Positions 7,281-12,440 of a stretch of DNA of 12,440 bases are shown here, in pieces. Position 1 is the first letter of the stretch, and each line of letters begins with the position of its first letter. A model generated the notes under the pieces. The model was not told where the DNA came from. It saw only the letters and a list, made by a program, of their open reading frames with translations, and searched no databases. The position numbers were made by a program, and so were the translations under genes. Source of the stretch: Asanoa sp040654855 (GTDB taxonomy: Bacteria; Actinomycetota; Actinomycetes; Mycobacteriales; Micromonosporaceae); NCBI RefSeq assembly GCF_040654855.1, contig NZ_JBFAIU010000226.1, positions 1-12,440 on the forward strand, in the 5' to 3' direction.

Positions 7281-7295
7281 GATGCCTCCTTGATG

Positions 7296-7311
7296 ATCGA
7301 CGTTTGTCGAT
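7296..7311. promoter_or_regulatory. Inverted repeat upstream of the hydrolase ribosome site
   Basis: ATCGAC-GTTT-GTCGAT is a perfect 6-bp inverted repeat with a 4-bp spacer, about 15 bp upstream of the hydrolase ATG. It fits a small dimeric repressor site in the 66-bp gap between the glutaredoxin-like gene and the hydrolase. The site may be accidental. Confidence 0.3.
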
Positions 7312-7346
7312 TCAAGCAGGCCGTGCCCGGTCCGGGATCGGCGAAA

Positions 7347-7772
7347 TCACCTGCGCTCCCGCAATCGCTCCCGCACCCACCGGGGATCCGGGTTGACGTA
7401 GGTTTGTCCGCCCAGCGCGACGGTCGGCACGGTCTCGTTGCCGCCCGTGGCCGCCCGGACGGCGGCCGCGCCGAGCGGGTCGGCCCAGATGTTGACCCAG
7501 TGCGCCCGCCGCGCGTCCCGCCCGAGCCGGAACCGCAGGCGCTGGCAGTAACGACAGCCGGGCCGCCAGTAGATGACGGGCCGCCCGTCCTGTCGCGCCC
7601 GCTCGGCGCCGACGCTCCGCGGGAACATCAGGGGCGACCAGCTCCAGGCCAGCACGGCGAACACGACGAGCTCGACGCCGCCGACCCAGTAGAGGCCGCC
7701 ACGGAACTGCGGCACCGCCACAGCGAGGCCGATGACCAGCGCGAGCCCGGCCAACCACCAACTCCGCAACAC
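7347..7772 (-). CDS. Membrane-anchored glutaredoxin-like protein
   Basis: A 141-residue protein with two predicted membrane segments (about 4-22 and 27-48) followed by a glutaredoxin fold. The thioredoxin-like part starts RPVIYWRPGCRYCQRLRFRL, with redox motif C73-R-Y-C76, and ends with the cis-proline segment GNETVPTVALGGQTYVNP (Pro116). This matches the glutaredoxin/mycoredoxin pattern seen in actinobacteria, where partners are usually mycothiol-dependent; that role is family knowledge. The loop between the second membrane segment and the redox domain is basic (RSVGAERARQDGR), which suggests a cytoplasmic active site. The start is a GTG with no clear ribosome site; an ATG two bases upstream is out of frame. 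It lies 66 bp upstream of the hydrolase on the same strand, so co-transcription is possible. Confidence 0.85.
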   Translation of the reverse strand: MLRSWWLAGLALVIGLAVAVPQFRGGLYWVGGVELVVFAVLAWSWSPLMFPRSVGAERARQDGRPVIYWRPGCRYCQRLRFRLGRDARRAHWVNIWADPLGAAAVRAATGGNETVPTVALGGQTYVNPDPRWVRERLRERR

Positions 7773-7784
7773 ATCGTCACGGTA

Positions 7785-7805
7785 CGCCGGCCGCGCCAGC
7801 CGGCG
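7785..7805. terminator. Small GC hairpin between two minus-strand genes
   Basis: CGCCGGC, a 7-nt loop and GCCGGCG form a perfect 7-bp stem in the 42-bp gap downstream of the gene ending at 7815. There is no U-tract. It could end transcription of the 7815-9391 gene pair before the glutaredoxin-like gene, but such short GC stems are frequent by chance at this base composition. Confidence 0.3.
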
Positions 7806-7814
7806 CCGTGGCGG

Positions 7815-8519
7815 TCACGGGGCGAGCATGGCCCTGATGGTGTCGTCGACCTTGTCGTCGTCCAGGCGGCGTGGGACCAGGCGGGCGTGCTCCGACCCGT
7901 CGCGGCCGAAGGCGTAGAGGTCACCGCCCCGGCGGGCCAGGACCAGGTCGTCCGTGTCCGCCGCCGTCTCCGCCGAGCCCTCCGACGTGTAGTGGACGAC
8001 CGTGACCAGCGCCGAACGCTCGCTCGCCGCGACCACCTCGGCGGCCTCGCCGCCCTTCTCGTAGTCGCCGCGCGGCAGCCAGTCGACGAGCTGGTCCAGC
8101 GCGTCGTCCGCCTTGAACAGGCCCAGGTCGTGGACGCCGAGCGCGTCGATGCGGACCAGCATCGAGACCGGTTCCGGCTGCGGCAGCATCAGCATCCGCC
8201 ACGGCTCGCCCGGCTTCGTGCCGGCCACGCGGGCGTCGAGCACGGTGCGGGCGCGTTGCTGGAAGGCCACCGCGATGCCGAGGTCGCCGCGGACCTGGAG
8301 CTGTTCGTCGCCGTCGCTGGCGACCAGCAGCTCGCGGGCCGCGAGCGAGCGCACCGCCTCGGCCAGCACCTCGTCGGACGGGCGGGCCTCGAGGAAGTCG
8401 ACCACCGCGTCGACCGCGGTCAGCTCCGCCGACGTGTAGGCGCCGAGCAGCACCGGGCCCGTGTCGACCAGGTCGACCACCGAGGAGACGAGTCCACCGG
8501 GAACTTCTGCTGTGGTCAC
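7815..8519 (-). CDS. Protein of unknown function, translationally coupled to upstream gene
   Basis: I do not recognise this 234-residue protein firmly. Its GTG at 8519 overlaps the TGA of the upstream gene as GTGA, a classic coupling arrangement, so the two proteins are probably made together. The N-terminal part has a helical, winged-helix-like segment (LTAVDAVVDFLEARPSDEVL, then AEAVRSLAARELLV, about 33-66). The middle has QQRARTVLDARVAG (87-100) and PWRMLMLPQPEPVSMLVRID (106-125). The end has strands such as ALVTVVHYTSEG (170-181) and GDLYAFGRDG (199-208). The overall layout weakly recalls EspG-type ESX secretion chaperones, but no ESX gene is in the window and I would not name it so. There is no signal peptide or membrane segment. 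The frame remains open far upstream inside the neighbour; that extension is a shadow. Confidence 0.8.
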   Translation of the reverse strand: MTTAEVPGGLVSSVVDLVDTGPVLLGAYTSAELTAVDAVVDFLEARPSDEVLAEAVRSLAARELLVASDGDEQLQVRGDLGIAVAFQQRARTVLDARVAGTKPGEPWRMLMLPQPEPVSMLVRIDALGVHDLGLFKADDALDQLVDWLPRGDYEKGGEAAEVVAASERSALVTVVHYTSEGSAETAADTDDLVLARRGGDLYAFGRDGSEHARLVPRRLDDDKVDDTIRAMLAP

Positions 8520-9391
8520 GACAACCCCATCTCCGCGAGCAGCGAATCCGGTCCGCGCAGCCCGCGATCTCGGCCGCGGATCGCGGCAGCCGTTCCGGAC
8601 GTGGTCTCCGACACCCAGACGTTGGAGTTGCCGAACAGGCCGCGGCCCGCGCCGTTGGCCATCGCGCGGCCCAGCTCGTCGGCCGGGTCGTCGCGCTCCG
8701 GCGGCGGGAACAGCCGCGCCAGGTCCGCCGACGCCGACGTGATGTCGTCGCCCTCCTCCAGATTGCGCAGCGCGCTCGTCAGGGACGACGACACCGCCGG
8801 CGGTACGCTCTGCGGCATCGCGATGTCCGGCGACAGGTACATCGGCCGGCGCTCGGTCTTCCGGGACAGGCCCCACGGCCCCACGTTCGAGCGCGTGATC
8901 CGGTAGGTGAAGTAGTCGACCAGGTGCCGCAGGTCGTCGACGCTCGGCAGCTTCTTCTTGCCGAACGCCGCCGGCGTCTTCTCGAGCTGCACCCAGGTGC
9001 CCTGGTCGGTGCGCCCGTGCAGCTTCTCCCGCACCACCGAGCCGCGCATGCCGATGTCCGGCCACCTCTTCTTGTCGATCTGCTTGTGGTGGCTGGAGAT
9101 CCGTTCGCGGGCGCCCTTGGCGTGGCGCCAGTCCTCGTACAGCTGCGGGTTGTCGACCAGCACGTGGCCGCCGCACAGCACGTCGTGCAGCTGCGGCACC
9201 TGCATGCCGTGCTTCTCCAGGTCGACGAGGACGGCGGCCTCCTCCGGGCTGAGCCGGCGGGCCGCCGCGGCCAGGCCGCGCCGGTACTCGTTGGTCCGCG
9301 ACGTGAGCTCGATCAGCAGGCGTACGCGCGTGCGCACCTGCTCGGTCTCCCGACCCGTCAACGCGTGCGCGGAGTTATCCACTGTGGACAT
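8516..9391 (-). CDS. Protein of unknown function, first gene of a coupled pair
   Basis: A 291-residue protein I cannot assign. The ATG at 9391 has a strong GGGGGGAGGA ribosome site 7 nt upstream. The longer open frame (to 9598) would add an Arg-rich leader that overlaps the neighbouring gene, so it is rejected. Residues 12-65 are helical (ALTGRETEQVRTRVRLLIEL, LSPEEAAVLVDLEKHGM). A basic, His-rich stretch follows (YEDWRHAKGARERISSHHKQ, 85-104, then IDKKRW). The best conserved-looking block is HGRTDQGTWVQLEKTPAAFG (125-144), then HLVDYFTYRITRSNVGPWGL (156-175) and SRKTERRPMYLSPD (176-189). The C-terminal third is low-complexity and ends LLAEMGLS. There is no signal peptide or membrane span. 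Its stop overlaps the next start by four bases, and it is 97 bp downstream of the STAND ATPase gene on the same strand. Confidence 0.82.
   Translation of the reverse strand: MSTVDNSAHALTGRETEQVRTRVRLLIELTSRTNEYRRGLAAAARRLSPEEAAVLVDLEKHGMQVPQLHDVLCGGHVLVDNPQLYEDWRHAKGARERISSHHKQIDKKRWPDIGMRGSVVREKLHGRTDQGTWVQLEKTPAAFGKKKLPSVDDLRHLVDYFTYRITRSNVGPWGLSRKTERRPMYLSPDIAMPQSVPPAVSSSLTSALRNLEEGDDITSASADLARLFPPPERDDPADELGRAMANGAGRGLFGNSNVWVSETTSGTAAAIRGRDRGLRGPDSLLAEMGLS
9375..9391. other. Two overlapping inverted DnaA-box-like 9-mers
   Basis: TTATCCACT (9375-9383) differs at one base from the general DnaA box TTATCCACA. TGTGGACAT (9383-9391) is, on the minus strand, ATGTCCACA, one base from the actinobacterial form TTGTCCACA. 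They share one base and overlap the start codon of the minus-strand gene. A lone pair within coding sequence is most likely accidental or a DnaA titration or regulatory site, not an origin. Confidence 0.25.
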
Positions 9392-9419
9392 GGCGCGTCC
9401 TCCCCCCGAGGCGCCCGTC

Positions 9420-9460
9420 TCCCGCCACCGTATCCCGCCACCGTGACCGCGACCGCGACC
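9420..9460. repeat. Short tandem direct repeats in a 97-bp intergenic gap
   Basis: TCCCGCCACCGT occurs twice with a 13-bp period (9420-9431 and 9433-9444), followed by GACCGC repeated about 2.7 times (9445-9460). They sit between the STAND gene stop and the ribosome site of the next gene. I see no promoter motif or clear terminator here. Confidence 0.6.
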
Positions 9461-9488
9461 TTGGCTTTTCGTCCGTTTTGTCGGGAAA

Positions 9489-11930
9489 CTAGCTCGTCGC
9501 GAACTCCACCGCCGAGCTGATGTCGTCCTCGCTCCCCCGCGCCCACGCCGACGAGAACTCCTCGTCGGCCAGCTGGCTCCGCAACGCCGGCAGGCCACCG
9601 TACGCGGTCGGCCAGTCCGGCACGTACGCCCGCAACCAGACCGTGGTCGACGCGGTGCGCAACGACCGGGCGGCGGCCGTCATCCGGACCGCCCGGGCGT
9701 ACCTCCCGCGCCGCGCGCAGACGTCGGCCAGCGCCTCCAGGCAGAACGCCATGCTCCCCCGGTCGCCCGCCTCGGCGGCGTTCGTCATGCCGTCGCGCAG
9801 GTACTGCTCGGCGCCGTCCAGGTCGCCGGTCGTGACCGCGGTGACCGCGAGGCTGTAGAGGTCGGCGATCGTGCCGAGCCGGTCGTACGAGCCGCGGGCG
9901 GTCTCCAATCCCTCACGGAAGATCCGGGCGGCCGTCTTCGGGTCGCCCTCGCGCAGCGAGATGATCCCCATGCGGCTGTAGTAGAGCGAGCGCACCCAGT
10001 CGGTGTTGGAGTTCGCGCCCAGCAACCGGGTCTCCTCCAGCAGCTCGCGGGCCCGGGCGTAGTGGCCGCGGCGCATCGCGATCGTGCCGAGCACGCCGGT
10101 GGCCAGTGCCCGGTTCCCGTCATCGCCGAACGTCCGGAGCAGCTGCTCGGCCCGGGTCAGGTCGCGCTCGGCACGCTCGGTGTCGCCGCTGACGAAGGCC
10201 GTCGCGCCCGTGCCGATCAGCAGGAACGCGGTCGCCTCGTCCGACAGGTCCCGGGCCTCGGCGGCGATCTGGTACATGTAGCGGGCGCTCTCCTCGACGT
10301 GCCCGTGCAGCCACCAGAACACCCAGAGCGCCCAGCCCATGCGGATCGCGCGCTGGTAGTCGCGCTCGTCGATGAACCAGTTCATCGACGCGTTGAGGTT
10401 GTCGTGCTCGATCTCCAGGCCCTCGAGCGCGGCCGGGTCGATGCCCAGCAGCGGCTCGAGCCGCTCGGCCAGGGCGAGGAAGTACCCCGCGACGGCGACG
10501 TGCGCGGGATGCCACAGGCCGCTGTCCCGGAGCCGGTCAAGCGCGTACTCCCTGATGCTGTCGAGCATCCGGAACCGCGGCTCGCTCTCGCGGACGTCCT
10601 GCGTGACGAGGCTGCTCTCGACCAGCACGTCGAGCGTGTCCACGGCCGCCGGCCCGAAAACCGACTCGACCGCCGCCAGGTCGAAGCCGCCCGCGAACGC
10701 GCCGAGGTGGCAGAAGAGCCGCTGCTGGTCGTGGGTCAGCAGGTCGTGGCTCCAGGCGATGGTGTTGCGCAGTGTGCGCTGCCGGACCGGCAGGTCGCGC
10801 GCGCCACCGGTGAGCGCGCCGATCCCCTTGCGCAGCCGCTCGAGCAGGGCCGGCGGCGGCAGCACCCGCACCTTCGCGGCCGCGAGCTCGATCGCCAGCG
10901 GCAGCCCGTCCAGCCGGCGGCAGATCTCGATCACCGCCTGGGTGTTCTCCGGCGTGAGCGCGAAGTCGCGGTTGGCCGCGCGGGCGCGGTCGACGAAGAG
11001 CCGGACCGCTCCGGTACGCGCGTCGCTGTAGTCGCTGTCCGGGTCCGGCAACGGCAGGGGCAGCACCTCGACGGTGTGCTCGCCGGTGAGCCGCAGTGCC
11101 GCCCGGCTGGTGACCAGAGCGGTGACGCCGGGCGCCGCGGCGAGCAGGGTGCTGATCACCGGCGCGGCCTCCGCCACCTGCTCGAAGTTGTCGATCACCA
11201 GGAGCAGCGTGCGGTTGCGCAGATACGACTGCACGTCGTCGATCGGTGGCCGGCTCGCCGTGGTGTGCAGGCCGAGCTCCTGGGCGAGCGCCGCACCGAC
11301 CAGGTCGGTCGTGGTCACCGTGGACAGCTCGACGAACCGCACCCCGTCCGGGTACGCGTCGGCGAGCATGACCGCCAGCTCGGTGGCCAGCCGGGTCTTG
11401 CCGACCCCGCCCGGCCCGGTCAGCGTCACCAGGCGTACGCCCGGGTCCCGCAGCAGCTTCTCCAGGCGGTCGATCTCCTCGTCCCGGCCGAGGATCGGGC
11501 TGGCCGGCGCCGGCACCGTGGCCAGGTCCGGGTCGGGGTCCGGCGGCGGCGCCGGCGCGGCGAACCGCTCGCTGAGCAGCAGCGCGATGTCGTCGCGGAC
11601 CATGCCGCGCAGCTCCTCCGCCGCGCCGAAGGTCCGGTACGAGACCCGGGCGTCCTGTCGGATCCCGTCCAGCATCGCGGCGAGCCGGGGGTCCTTGTCC
11701 GGCGCGGGCCGCTTCACGTAGACGAGCTTCGGCAGGTCCTCGGCCAGCTCGGCGATCGCCCGGATGGGCGACGACGCCTCGGGCCGGGTCGACGAGATCG
11801 AGTTCGTCGAGGCCGACCGCACCGCGTCGACGCTGGACCGCTGAGCCCGATCCGGATCGGATCGCTGAGTGAGCCCGATCCGGATGGATCGCTGAGACAG
11901 CGCGGGGTTGCCGAACCACTGGACCGGCAA
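9489..11930 (-). CDS. STAND-type NB-ARC/TPR ATPase with truncated DUF4062 N-terminus
   Basis: A signal-transduction ATPase related to the DUF4062-NB-ARC-TPR regulators of actinobacteria. The nucleotide-binding part has ILGRDEEIDRLEKLL (146-160), Walker A GPGGVGKTR (172-180), Walker B LLLVIDNFEQV (242-252), the sensor LVTSRAALRL (272-281) and GLPLAIELAAAKVR (342-355). A winged-helix segment (FRMLDSIREYALDRL, 453-467) and TPR-like repeats (about 510-755) follow. There is no LuxR or SARP DNA-binding domain. Residues from about 61 (ELAEDLPKLVYVKRPAPDKD to LLLSERF) match only the second half of DUF4062; its start, normally carrying a VFISST..DL-type motif, is missing. The 60 residues before that are Ser/Arg-rich and lie over repeats and a hairpin; the 11930 start is a TTG inside that hairpin. 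The supported portion is 9489-11750, so this is probably a 5'-truncated gene. Confidence 0.85.
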   Translation of the reverse strand: MPVQWFGNPALSQRSIRIGLTQRSDPDRAQRSSVDAVRSASTNSISSTRPEASSPIRAIAELAEDLPKLVYVKRPAPDKDPRLAAMLDGIRQDARVSYRTFGAAEELRGMVRDDIALLLSERFAAPAPPPDPDPDLATVPAPASPILGRDEEIDRLEKLLRDPGVRLVTLTGPGGVGKTRLATELAVMLADAYPDGVRFVELSTVTTTDLVGAALAQELGLHTTASRPPIDDVQSYLRNRTLLLVIDNFEQVAEAAPVISTLLAAAPGVTALVTSRAALRLTGEHTVEVLPLPLPDPDSDYSDARTGAVRLFVDRARAANRDFALTPENTQAVIEICRRLDGLPLAIELAAAKVRVLPPPALLERLRKGIGALTGGARDLPVRQRTLRNTIAWSHDLLTHDQQRLFCHLGAFAGGFDLAAVESVFGPAAVDTLDVLVESSLVTQDVRESEPRFRMLDSIREYALDRLRDSGLWHPAHVAVAGYFLALAERLEPLLGIDPAALEGLEIEHDNLNASMNWFIDERDYQRAIRMGWALWVFWWLHGHVEESARYMYQIAAEARDLSDEATAFLLIGTGATAFVSGDTERAERDLTRAEQLLRTFGDDGNRALATGVLGTIAMRRGHYARARELLEETRLLGANSNTDWVRSLYYSRMGIISLREGDPKTAARIFREGLETARGSYDRLGTIADLYSLAVTAVTTGDLDGAEQYLRDGMTNAAEAGDRGSMAFCLEALADVCARRGRYARAVRMTAAARSLRTASTTVWLRAYVPDWPTAYGGLPALRSQLADEEFSSAWARGSEDDISSAVEFATS
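11764..11844 (+). pseudogene. Possible C-terminal remnant of a plus-strand gene
   Basis: On the plus strand, opposite the Ser/Arg-rich leader of the STAND frame, a frame reads MGDDASGRVDEIEFVEADRT followed by ASTLDR and TGA (11842-11844). It looks like an ordinary acidic protein C-terminus with only G or C in third positions, and it ends before the repeats and the hairpin at 11902-11936. It may be the surviving tail of a gene whose front was lost at a junction near 11750. GC bias gives both strands high third-position GC here, so this is tentative. Confidence 0.3.
11842..11896. repeat. Tandem 28/27-bp direct repeat with internal palindromes
   Basis: Two adjacent units start TGAGCCCGATCCGGAT and end GGATCGCTGAG, at 11842-11869 (28 bp) and 11870-11896 (27 bp). 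They differ by a single missing C. The first unit contains the 14-bp perfect palindrome CCGATCCGGATCGG (11847-11860). The repeat could bind a regulator or be a slippage duplication at a rearrangement site. Confidence 0.8.
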
Positions 11931-11936
11931 CCCCGC
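11902..11936. terminator. Strong hairpin, probable factor-independent terminator
   Basis: GCGGGGTTGCCG (11902-11913) and CGGCAACCCCGC (11925-11936) form a perfect 12-bp stem around an 11-nt loop. No U-tract follows on either strand. Its place between divergent genes makes little sense as a terminator for either of them, but it would fit the plus-strand remnant that ends at 11844. It overlaps the extreme 5' end of the STAND open frame. Confidence 0.5.
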
Positions 11937-11947
11937 TCTGCGCTCAA

Positions 11948-11953
11948 TTGACG
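11948..11953 (+). promoter_or_regulatory. Candidate -35 element upstream of the AraC-type gene
   Basis: TTGACG is one base from the consensus TTGACA. With 17-bp spacing the -10 position would be GATGCT (11971-11976), a weak match, which would start the transcript at about the ATG at 11984. The element is plausible only as a leaderless arrangement. Confidence 0.25.
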
Positions 11954-11971
11954 TCTGACACTGGGCGGACG

Positions 11972-12440
11972 ATGCTCATGGTCATGCGTCACCGGCCGAC
12001 CACAGAGCGTGCCGACCCGACGCCGCTCGAGACGCACTCCTTCCGCCTCAGCGACCTGGACGAGGCTCGCGCCTTCTGCGCGGAGTTCTACTACGACGTC
12101 GACCTGGACCTGCTCGACCGGGTCCGGCCGCTGGCCTTCGAGGCCGAGCTGGCCCGGCTCGGCGCGGTCACCCTCGGCGACATCCGGTTCGGCGCCGACG
12201 TCGCGATCGGCGCCGAGGTGATCGACTCGTACCACGTGAACCTGCCCGTCGCCGGCGTGATCGGCAGCGAGCACCGCGGCGCGGTGACGATCGCGAGCCC
12301 GCGGCGCGCGGCCGTCTTCCGGCCCGGCACGGGCGCCCGCACCGGGCACTGGGCGGCCGCCGGCCAGCTGAGCTACACCGACGCCGTCCTCGGGGTCGTC
12401 GTGATGTTCGCCGAGTTCACGCTCGCCGCCGCGCTGCGTT
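11972..12440 (+). CDS. AraC-type regulator, N-terminal AraC_binding_2-like domain (runs off right edge, atypical end)
   Basis: The first 156 codons of a plus-strand gene leave the window on the right. Residues 20-128 follow the AraC_binding_2 sensor domain found in front of AraC HTHs: FRLSDLDEARAFCAEFYYDV, FEAELARLGAVTLGDIRFGA, VIDSYHVNLPVAGVIGSEHR and GAVTIASPRRAAVFRPGTGA. The domain normally continues with a strand of the type LL.V.I.R..L after the HWAA position. Here the frame instead reads GQLSYTDAVLGVVVMFAEFT and then LAAALR (131-156), a hydrophobic, membrane-like stretch. Third-position GC stays high, so this looks coding, and no other frame restores the expected sequence. The HTH would lie beyond the window. 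Three in-frame ATGs (11972, 11978, 11984) are possible starts; none has a good ribosome site. Confidence 0.7.
   Translation, partial: MLMVMRHRPTTERADPTPLETHSFRLSDLDEARAFCAEFYYDVDLDLLDRVRPLAFEAELARLGAVTLGDIRFGADVAIGAEVIDSYHVNLPVAGVIGSEHRGAVTIASPRRAAVFRPGTGARTGHWAAAGQLSYTDAVLGVVVMFAEFTLAAALR

Noticed and set aside
6171..8906. Very long plus-strand open frame (911 residues)
   Set aside because: It is antisense to the hydrolase, the glutaredoxin-like gene and the unknown pair, with an Arg/Gly/Val/Asp-rich composition typical of GC-driven shadow frames. The minus-strand genes have motifs, start sites and domain structure.
8520..9176. Upstream extension of the gene ending at 7815
   Set aside because: The frame stays open but reads as Arg/Gly/Ala-rich shadow of the upstream gene. 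The GTGA overlap at 8516-8519 gives a natural start.
9375..9391. Replication origin
   Set aside because: There are only two overlapping DnaA-like boxes, inside coding sequence, with no box cluster, AT-rich unwinding region or dnaA/dnaN genes nearby.
11842..11936. Insertion-sequence end or attachment site
   Set aside because: The repeats and hairpin suggested mobile DNA, but there is no transposase, integrase, tRNA target or flanking target duplication in the window.
10062..11951. Plus-strand open frame (629 residues) opposite the STAND gene
   Set aside because: It has shadow composition, and the minus strand carries clear Walker A, Walker B and TPR sequence in the same region.
11714..12349. 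Minus-strand open frame (211 residues) across the AraC-type gene
   Set aside because: It is antisense to a recognisable AraC_binding_2 domain and has shadow composition.

Overview
The window looks like chromosomal DNA from a high-GC actinobacterium. Coding third positions are almost all G or C, GTG starts are common, the phosphate genes run in the order pstS-C-A-B, and the regulator families (ArsR with a large N-terminal domain, AraC_binding_2, DUF4062/NB-ARC/TPR) are typical of Micromonosporaceae-like genomes. The genus is an inference; no rRNA, tRNA, CRISPR array or complete mobile element is visible.

Layout. (1) 1-3545, minus strand: a high-affinity phosphate uptake operon, read right to left as pstS, pstC, pstA and the first 96 codons of pstB, which leaves the window on the left. 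A perfect 9-bp hairpin abuts the preferred pstA start. (2) 3546-3713: a divergent promoter region with a perfect TATAAT. (3) 3714-4598, plus: an unrecognised lipoprotein, convergent with (4) 4605-5051, minus: a split-barrel (PNPOx-like) protein. Both stop codons lie in one 18-bp perfect palindrome. (5) 5052-5109: a short divergent region with a 22-bp perfect palindrome that appears to hold -10 elements for both directions and touches the GTG of (6) an ArsR-type regulator, 5110-6072, plus. (7) 6078-7280, minus: a secreted two-domain serine hydrolase, preceded by (8) a membrane-anchored glutaredoxin-like protein, 7347-7772, minus. (9) 7815-9391, minus: two translationally coupled proteins of unknown function. 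(10) 9489-11930, minus: a large NB-ARC/TPR (STAND) ATPase whose N-terminal DUF4062 domain appears to be cut off. (11) 11845-11971: tandem 28/27-bp repeats and a strong hairpin. (12) 11972-12440, plus: the start of an AraC-type regulator that departs from its family about 25 residues before the window edge.

How the parts fit together. The pst genes form one uptake machine: lipoprotein receptor, two permeases and an ATPase. The ArsR regulator very likely controls itself and the split-barrel gene through the shared palindrome. The right end from about 11740 reads as a rearrangement scar: a 5'-truncated STAND gene faces what may be the last 25-30 codons of a plus-strand gene, followed by repeats, a terminator-like hairpin and an atypical AraC gene. 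That junction and the compact ArsR operator are the two places most worth a second look.
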